A stretch of 64,000 nucleotides of DNA from Thermothielavioides terrestris NRRL 8126 (Eukaryota > Ascomycota > Sordariomycetes > Sordariales > Chaetomiaceae). Below the pieces are notes generated by a model. It searched no databases and was not told the origin of the DNA. It saw only the letters and a list, made by a program, of their open reading frames with translations. Positions 57,004 to 64,000 of this stretch are shown piece by piece; position 1 is the stretch's first letter, and each line of letters opens with the position of its first letter. The stretch lies in contig NC_016458.1 in NCBI RefSeq assembly GCF_000226115.1, forward strand, positions 5,862,001-5,926,000, written 5' to 3'. A program made the position numbers and the translations under genes.

Positions 57004-58266
57004 GGTGGGAACAGGGCGTTGGCTCTTTGTGAGCAACAATGACAGAGCCCGAGCAGAGTCCGTGAGCGGCAGCAGGAAAGAAGCACGGGGGCGGCACAAG
57101 ACGGCAAGACAAGAGACGGGAAGAGGGCGCACGGAAATCACCGCAGGGTAACGTTAAAAAGGTTTTGGGCGAGATGCAATGCTCGGCTCGCCGAGCCGAA
57201 AGAGGCTGCTGCAGACATGAAGGAGCCAACTGCTGCATTGAAGGGGCCCTGAAAGGGGGCGACAGGGACTGCTCTGTACGACGCGGCAGAACTTTCGGGA
57301 AAAAAAATCAGACTGCATATAGCCATCGTTTACTCCGTACATAAGGTAACTAGTGTATTGCTGCGGTCCCCTGTTGTTGCCGTGGTCAATTGGGTCGCTT
57401 GAACCAACTGCGTCGGACCATCGCCATGGCTAAACGTTACATACATACACAGTATACCAGTGTAGTGTATGTAGTAGGTAACTACCTATACTATACCTAC
57501 CCTACATACACTAGTGTAGATACATCAAGTGGCGTCCAATCCACCGTCGCGAAGGGACTCTGAGGCGACGGACCGAGTCCCGGACCAGATTTAGACCCCT
57601 GTCCTCTCTGCCGAGGTCCCACTCACACCATCAGCCTCGCCATCCCGACTGGCTCGGTGGCACACCGGTGGAGGATCGAGATACAGCATCGTCCCGTGTC
57701 GCCCACAGTACAAACTTACTTGCATATACGGAGGTAATAAGACATACATGCGCCATAACTCTGGGCCAGCCACTTACACGCCATTGTCTGCCGTGATTCC
57801 GGCCCACCCCCACGTCCCGGTGTGTTCGCTTCCCGACTTTGGAAAGCTTGCGACTCTGTGGCGTCCCAGGAACTCGCTATGCAAAACCTCGTCTCGCTCC
57901 TGTGATCCCACCTCCCGGCAAGACTCTCGGTGCTTGGGATCCCTTCCCTTCCTTCACCTTGCTCCCTTGCTCCCTCATCACCGGTCTCGCATGATTGTGT
58001 CGGGTTGTGGCTCCACAACACCGGTGTCTTGCTTTTCTTCCCCTTCAGCCCCCTCCCCTGAGAGAGGACTGGTGTAGTGTATAAAACACGAAAAACATCG
58101 TCAACGCCGCCGATCATTGCTCTTTCTTTCCCCCCCCCGGATCTACGCTGAGAGCCAGGCTCCAGGGACCCCACGATCTGGCAGAAAGAAAAACGAAGTC
58201 CACAGATTACGCACATAAGCCTGCGGCAACACCCGCAACTCACTGGGGGTATCCGATCGGATCTCG
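57004..58266. other. Divergent promoter region, MFS transporter and Pth11-like gene
   Basis: No gene is supported in these 1.26 kb. The segment carries the palindrome at 57463-57513 and presumably both promoters. A CT-rich leader with a C run (58130-58138) precedes the plus-strand start. Confidence 0.5.
57463..57513. promoter_or_regulatory. Imperfect palindrome in the divergent promoter
   Basis: TAGTGTATGTAG (57463-57474) and its exact complement CTACATACACTA (57502-57513) flank inner arms of the TAGGTA/TACCTA type. It lies between divergent MFS and rhodopsin-domain genes and could bind a shared regulator or form a cruciform. Function is not demonstrated. Confidence 0.4.
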
Positions 58267-59902
58267 ATGGATCGGCGGGAGGCGCTTGCCTGCCTCGCCG
58301 ACGACCCCGACGATGTGTACAACCGGCGCATGTTCGGCCTCGTGCCGACCACCATTGTCCTGGTGCTCTCAATTGTGACCTACGGCCTGCGCATCTACTG
58401 CCGCCGGAAGACCGGCCAGGGCGTCAAGTGGGATGACATCCTGATGGGCATCGGGACCGTGATTTCGTTTGAGCCGGCAATCTGCGAGTACCTGCGTAAG
58501 TCTCGTGCCTCTCTCTCTCTCTCTCTAGGACTTTGACCAGCCGCCAGCTAACAAATCCAAGTCCTTGCAAACGGGCTGGGACACCACATCTGCCACGTCC
58601 CTGCCGACCAGAGCAAGCGGTTCGCCGTGGTAAGTCCGCGTTCAGCTGACCGGAGTCGCTTCTTAACTGCTCAGGGGGTTCGACGGTTACTAACTGTGGC
58701 CGCCCGCTTGCAGATCAGCTTTGCGCTCCAAAGGGCAAACCAGCCCGCGCTCGCCTGCATCAAGCTCTCGATTCTGCTGTTCTACCTGCGCATTTTCTCG
58801 TCCGAGCGGTGGCTGCGCTGGGCCGCCTACGCGAACATGGCCTACACCATCTGCTGGGCCATCTCGACCTGGATCGTCAACCTCACCGTCTGCACCCCAA
58901 TCGCCTTCTACTACGACCATACCATCCCCGGCGGCAAATGCAAGAACCAGGTAATATCGGGCACCGCGAACGGCGCGCTCTCGCTGCTGGGCGACGTGTG
59001 CATCCTGGTCCTCCCGCTGCCCGTCATCTGGAAGCTCAAGATCAACACGCGGAGGAAGATTGCGCTGTGCGGCGTCTTCCTTCTGGGTTGCTTGTGAGTG
59101 TGCACCAACCGCGCCCGAGGCAACGGCTCGACAGTGCCAGACTGACAATGGCGACCCCCTGCAGGAGTTGCGTAGCCAGTGCCATCCGGATCGCCGCCTT
59201 GATCGACTTCGTCCCCACCGACGCCACCTACACCCAGGGTAAGTTCGCCCAGGTGGTTGACCCCCCCGTCACCGCCTCCACACCCACCCCCGGCGCCGCG
59301 TCCCCACCGGCCGGCAGCTGTTCCCCTTGCTCGCACTTCCACTCAATACTAACCAAACCTCCCTCGTCTCAGTCTACGCCTCAACCTGGACCGACCTCGA
59401 GCTCGGCGTGGCGGCCATCTCGGGCAACCTCCCTCTCCTGGCGCCGCTCTTCGACCGCCTCCTCCGGCGGCACGGCACGTCCTACTACTACAACCGGTAC
59501 CACGGCGGGGGGCACTCGGGCCCGCTGAGCAGCAGCGGGCTCAAGGGCTCCCGCAGCGGCGGCGGCGTGCTGTCGGGCAAGGGTGGCGGCGGCGGCAGCA
59601 GCACCGGCGGCGGGGGCGGCGGGGCCGGCGGCGGCAGCAGCAGCGCGCAGACGACGGTCGTCACAACGGCGAGCAACAAGAAGAGCCACCGGCACGAGTT
59701 CGGCCGGCTGAGCGACGACGATGACACCGAGTCGCAGACGCGGCTCGCCGGCGGCGGCAGCGACACCAACATCGAGCTCGACGACCGCGCCATCCTCGTG
59801 CGCACCCACGTCGACGTGACCACCGAGCCGGCGCAACCGCCGCTGGCCGCTGCCAAGGGCGGCTACGTCGCCGAGAGGAGCTGGGGGCCGATAGGGAGGT
59901 AG
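58267..59902 (+). CDS. Pth11-like rhodopsin-domain integral membrane protein
   Basis: Five exons (58267-58495, 58562-58629, 58714-59093, 59165-59238, 59373-59902) join in frame to 426 residues. All introns have GTAAG or GTGAG donors and AG acceptors, several with CTAAC branch sites. The protein has seven helices: TTIVLVLSIVTYGLRIYCRR with the family KWDDILM after helix 1, LGHHICHV after helix 2, FALQRANQPALACIKLSI, FYLRIFSSERWLRW, YTICWAISTWIVNLTVC then CKNQVISGTANGALSLLGDV, helix 6 VCILVLPLPVIWKL with INTRRKIALCGVFLLG, and a final helix with YASTWTDLELGVAAISGNLP. This is the fungal rhodopsin-domain (PF20684-type) receptor family, of which Pth11 is a member. The cytosolic tail is Gly/Ser-rich. 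Its ligand is unknown. Confidence 0.92.
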
Positions 59903-60121
59903 TAGGACTTGGCTTTTCGGGCGGGGTGGGTACGTGCAGTGGTGTGGTCGGGACCGCGTGGTGTGTAATCCGTATATAGCTGCGGCAGTGCACATAGTTG
60001 AGCTACTACGGGTGGTGGCACGTCGGGACTCATCTTGTACATATAAGGTTCGGTCTAGAAAAGAAAAGTGCGAGAATAAAATCAAAAGCCATCGCTGGCT
60101 CGGTTGCACACCTCTCAAGTC

Positions 60122-60946
60122 TCAACCTATTGTCTGATCACTTGGTGGGCCTTGAAGAAACCCCGTGTACCGTTCCGGCCGCTGGGACACGTCATGCACA
60201 ATCTTCATGACCTCCAGATTGCCCCTAGGCAGCGTGTGGCCGATCCTCTTCATCAGCGGCTCGGCCGTGATCCAGCGTCGCACCGAGCTGGCCTCGACAA
60301 GCAGGGAGTACGCGAGGAAGCTCGTGGGCAGGAACGACGCGTGCTCAAAGTCGAGGACGTAGAGGTGCAGGCGGCCGTCGGCATCCGTCTTGAACAGGAA
60401 GTTCTCGTCGTTCGGGTCGCAGTAGCAGAACTGAGGTCAGCTCCTTTTCGAGCTGGACTGTGGGGAAAGGAGGTTTCCTCCCCATTCTGGCCGCCTGATG
60501 ATTATTCAGCATGGTCAACGTTGCAATTGCCTGTCAAGCGTCGGTAGTACGTATGTAAACTGAGGACTTACCAGATTGATATGACTCTCCAGCACCTCGA
60601 CACTGCAGTAGGTACACGGGACTCGTGGTTGTTGAACAGCTGGTGCATGATTATCCTGCCTTCCATATCCTCCACGTAGCGACCGGACGAGGCATCCTGG
60701 GGCACCGGCACGCGGCGGAGCAGCTGTATGGCGTCGGCGATCAACGCGAATTGCCGGTCGCGCTGGCGGCGACGCTTGACTCGGCAAGCGGATCGGCGTC
60801 CACCACCAGCTCCATGATGATGAAGGCCTGCCCGTCACGGCGGAATATCCTGTAGACCTCCGGGACGTAGATGTCGGAGACCTCCTTACTGCGCAGCCAC
60901 TCCCACGCAAGCCGCTGCATGTTGCCCTCAGCCTAGGCAAGACGCC
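60122..60946 (-). pseudogene. Decayed APH-like kinase paralogue
   Basis: The minus strand carries clear relatives of the kinase at 28430-29471: MQRLAWEWLRSKEVSDIYVP against MQRLAWQWLRSQRETK; RDGQAFIIMELVVDADPLAE against RAFIIMELVDGTVLAK; and DPNDENFLFKTDADGRLHLY against DLNDENFMFKRDANGRLRLY, then VLDFEHASFLPTSFLAYSLL. The copy is broken. A TAG stands at 60933-60935 in the place of an Arg/Leu codon. The frame shifts after ASATG (about 60770), again after NNHESRV (about 60620), and again before the FCYCD loop. The N-terminal 70 residues are missing. The catalytic loop is YCDPNDEN. The intron and its flanks are also eroded. No RIP stop pattern is evident, so ordinary decay is likely. It ends at the TGA of 60122-60124. 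Confidence 0.85.
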
Positions 60947-61073
60947 GGAGCACGAGGAAATAGTGATTCGTAGCCCTGTGGATCTAGATGTATGCTCTAT
61001 CCAAGTCAACATAAAGAAAGGGGTATCTCGAACAGCATCGACGCCAGAAACATTCGACTCGTGCACTCATCCG

Positions 61074-64000
61074 CTAAACCGCGTCTCTCCCACCATCACT
61101 CTCTGAACCGTCAACCGCCTGTACATCCTCCTCTTCGTACCCAAGCCTGCTCATCTTACGCAGAGTCTCCTTGATAGCCGGATCCTGCTCCATGACCTGC
61201 CACAGCTCCACACCCCATTCCTCCAAGCTCCCACTGGCCCCATCCCCCATCCATGCTCCACCGCCGACGCCCGACGTCGACCAGAACGCCCGCTTCCACG
61301 TCGACCATCGCAACCACTTCCAGCCGAGCTTCCAAAGCCCCGCCACAATCAGGTTGCGCTTGACCGAGTTGTACGCCAGCTCCATACAGGACAGCACGCC
61401 AAGCACGGCGATGAGCGCCACCCACCAGGCGGGATCCGGGCCGAACGAGGTGAAGAAGCCCCCGCGGACGGCATACGGCCAGACACCCGGTTGGTAAACG
61501 CCTGCGAGGAAGACCTGCCACACCCACCAGCCGCCGACGGTGATGACGAAGGAGCCGATGACGATGCCGGTCTTGTAATACGTATCAAGGATCCTGGCAT
61601 GCCAAGTCAATGAGGTCCGTCTTGATGGAGGAGGCGGAGAAGGAGGAGAGAGGATGTACGGTACTCACAGAAGTTTCAGGTTCGTCCACAGCACATTGCA
61701 CGAGAACACCAGGTCGCCCAACGCAAACAGCCCGCCATCCTTGACCGGCGCCAGCCCGCCGTACATGACCCAGCACAACACCCAAATCAGCACGCCCTCC
61801 ACCGCGGCGGCGACCATCCAGCGCAGATACAGCCACCCATTCAACCCGCGCTCCCGCTGCCCAAAGACATACAGCTCCGGCACGGCCAACAACGTCTCGG
61901 CCCTCAAGTCCTGCTCCCACACGGCCGGCACGATCACACAGAGGCTCGTAAACAGGGTATTCAGCGCGGTCAGGCTCCACGCCTCGTACAGGCTCGGCCC
62001 CGTGTAGCCAACCAGGCGCTGATACAGGGCGGCGGGCAGGTAGAAGAACAACTCCTTCCAGAAGGTGGCCAGGACGAAGCGGGCGGTGCGCGCGTAGTTC
62101 CAGCGGCCGTGGACGAGCAGTAGGCGGGCGAGGAAGCGGAACTGCGCGATGGCGTAGTCGGCCACGCGCGCCGCCTGCAGGCCCTCGCGGCCCGAGATGC
62201 CCACGCCGACGTGCGCGGCCGAGAGCATAGCCAGGTCATTGGCGCCGTCGCCGATGGCGAGGGTGAGCGGCGCCGTGGACGGGTTGAGGGTTGCGCGGAG
62301 GCGTTGGAGGAGGGATGGGGAGGATGGGGATGCGGAGGGGGCCGAGGATGGGGAGGAAGCCGCGCGGACCGTGCGGACGAGGAGGGCCTTTTGCGCGGGC
62401 GAGGCGCGGCAGCAGATGACCGAGTCGATGGTAAGTATGAGGCGGTAGAAAAGGGTCTTGGCGTGGGCGGCGTCGGGCGCCTCGAGGGCAGCGAGGGTGT
62501 GCCCGTCGATGACGACCACGGTGTGGCCTGGCGTGTGCGAGGCGTTGGTCTCGGCTTGGAGCTGGAGGTCCTCCATGATGGTAAGGATTTGTACTTGCAG
62601 ATCGCCCTTGGCGACGTCGAGCACGAAAATATCGGACCCCGGCTGACAGATGCGGGCCGAGTGGGCGATGTTGATGGCAGTCTCGCGCTTGTCGCCCGTA
62701 AGCATCCAGATCTTGATGTTTGCGCGCCGGAGCCGGTCGATCGTTTCAGCGACGCCGTGCTGGAGCTGGTCCTCGATGCCCGAGGCACCAATCAGGTCGA
62801 GTGACTGTTCGATCATCTCTCCGACTGCCTCGATGCGGTCCTGGCGATCCACCAGACTCGTTTCAGCGTCTCGGTAGAGCTTCTTCCAGCTGTTGTACTC
62901 CTGCTCGCTGAGGAACCTATGCGCAAAGAGAAGCGTGCGGAGGCCTTCGGTGGCGAAGTCATCGATCTGCCGGAAGCAGCGAGCGAAGATGGCGGCATCG
63001 TCCGAGAGGGATGGATCCTCGAGGAAAGCAAACTTGCTCGGCACAGTCCGAGACGCCGCCGTGTGAGCGGCCTTGCTTCCAGCGCGGAGCAGGTCTAGGG
63101 AGGCCATACGAGAGTTGAGAGAAGGCCGAGATTCGACGTAGGCCATGGGGCTCAGGGCGCTGATCTCGAATGATCTGCTTCTGTCCACGTGTGGGCGCTT
63201 GCTGGTGCCGCCAGCGACCGACCCGTGCCGTCCAAGCGCGAGGCTCCGTCGGATCGTCAGGCTCGGCCGTCCCCCGAAGCTGTTGCGCGGTTCGCGGGCC
63301 TCGCTCTTGCGCAGCAGCTGGTGCTCAAACTCGAGGCTTTGACGGAGCTCCTTGGCCTTCTGCGCCGCCAGGTCGGCCATTCTCAGCCGCGGGACGATGA
63401 CCGAGTCGGCGCCCTTGGTGAGCAGCCAGATGCTCCCGTCGGGGCAGCGTACGATGATGGACATGCGTTTGCGCTTGCTGCTGAACTCGATCACGTCGAG
63501 AATCTGGTACGTGCGATCCGAATGACCGCCGCCGCCTGATATCCGGAGAGTTACTGTCTGCGACGTCCGCTGCACCACCAAGAAGCCAAGCTCCTGTGCC
63601 GCCCTGACCAGGGCCAGCTCGTCAGGCGAAGCCGCTTGGAAGTCGACGCGGCCGTCCTTGTGTTCCGGGAGGCAGGTGTGGCAGAGCGCCATTGCAAGGA
63701 TGAACTGCGTGGCGCGCCTGGAGAAATCCGAGTCCGGGCGCAGCCGAATGTATTCTAGCAAGTCAACGGTCGTGAGATCCGGCTGCACATGATCCGGTCG
63801 ACCTGACGACCGCCAGTGGGAGGAGGACCGGCGACCGGTGACCGGAGACGTTGGTGTCGCCGGCGACAGAAACCTTGTGAGGGTAGGGCCGTCAGGGGAT
63901 GTAGCGCCATGTTCGGGATTCGGGCTGAGCACCCCTGACACTGACACGCCCGGGCTCGACGCTCCAGTCGCCAGTGGGTCTTGAGCCGGGACGAGGTCCA
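61074..64000 (-). CDS. P4-type phospholipid-flippase ATPase, C-terminal part (runs off right edge)
   Basis: A long exon from the window edge to 61669, a 75-nt GTGAGT...CCAG intron (61668-61594) and a last exon 61593-61074 encode about 950 residues. The frame is open from the edge, so the N-terminus, with DKTGT and the A-domain, lies outside. P4-ATPases move aminophospholipids to the cytosolic leaflet using ATP. Visible are SPDELALVRAAQELGF with nucleotide-binding KGADSVIVPR, a long Ser-rich insert (SLALGRHGSV), MLTGDKRETAINIAHSARI and the hinge GDGANDLAMLSAAHVGVGISGREG. C-terminal helices follow: RFVLATFWKELFFYLPAALY, ALNTLFTSLCVIVPAVW, and after the intron YYKTGIVIGSFVITVGGWWV and WWVALIAVLGVLSCMEL. 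The tail is acidic. The N-domain insert and tail suggest the Dnf3-like branch. An adapter such as a Cdc50/Lem3 partner is not in the window. Confidence 0.93.

Noticed and set aside
56078..57151. Long plus-strand open frame opposite the MFS transporter gene
   Set aside because: It is a shadow of the GC-rich coding strand: highly charged composition, no domain, crosses three well-supported introns of the opposite gene.
53295..59902. A secondary-metabolite gene cluster around the methyltransferase, MFS transporter and Pth11-like gene
   Set aside because: No polyketide synthase, NRPS, terpene synthase or oxidoreductase lies between or beside them, so clustering is not supported.
59381..60118. 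Minus-strand frame of about 245 codons opposite the Pth11-like gene
   Set aside because: Composition is Arg/Ala-rich and mirrors the Gly/Ser codons of the true gene; it crosses the true stop and has no start context.

Overview
The window looks like a chromosome of a filamentous ascomycete, most likely a GC-rich Sordariomycete near the Sordariales. The reasons are short introns (50-150 nt) with GTRAGT-type donors and CTAAC/CTCAC branch sites, pyrimidine-rich leaders, families typical of Pezizomycotina (NmrA-like, Pth11-like rhodopsin-domain, DUF1349, APH-like kinases), and a 17-kb AT-rich island with the CpA-to-TpA signature of repeat-induced point mutation (RIP). This assignment is inference; no marker gene was compared.

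Layout. 0-29.5 kb is gene-bearing DNA. It holds a Pro-rich protein running off the left edge (-), an acidic nuclear-type protein, an NmrA-like NAD(P)-binding protein, a bHLH factor with an SREBP-type tyrosine and a very long loop, a four-helix membrane protein (-), signal peptidase subunit SEC11 (-), a multi-pass membrane protein with an apparent frame break, a BTB protein, a DUF1349 protein (-), the RNA polymerase III factor BRF1, a small two-exon protein, a 406-bp TA-flanked MITE carrying TTAGGG motifs, an unknown two-exon gene (-) and an APH-like kinase.

29.7-46.6 kb is one composite insertion that can be resolved base by base into three nested elements. The outermost is a roughly 1.8-kb hAT-like element (CAGAGTTTGG termini, 8-bp duplication TGCGTCTG). 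It was interrupted by a 7.5-kb Gypsy retrotransposon (249-bp LTRs, 5-bp duplication AGTTC, coding on -), which was interrupted in turn by a 7.5-kb Copia retrotransposon (182-bp LTRs, 5-bp duplication TTCTT, coding on +). All layers carry RIP. Both retroelements have 1.6-2 kb of extra sequence between pol and the 3' LTR, with a coding-like frame antisense to pol.

46.6-64 kb returns to gene-bearing DNA. It holds a broken gene next to the insertion (-), a secreted/membrane-anchored Cys-rich protein, an SGNH-type esterase (-), an intron-containing tRNA-Glu(CTC) (-), a SAM-dependent methyltransferase (-), an MFS transporter (-), a Pth11-like seven-helix protein, a decayed second copy of the APH-like kinase (-), and the C-terminal two-thirds of a P4-type lipid flippase (-) leaving the right edge. 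No secondary-metabolite cluster or defence system is evident. The methyltransferase, MFS transporter and Pth11-like gene sit together, but no synthase accompanies them. The most unusual feature is the nested, RIP-marked transposon stack with its antisense accessory frames.
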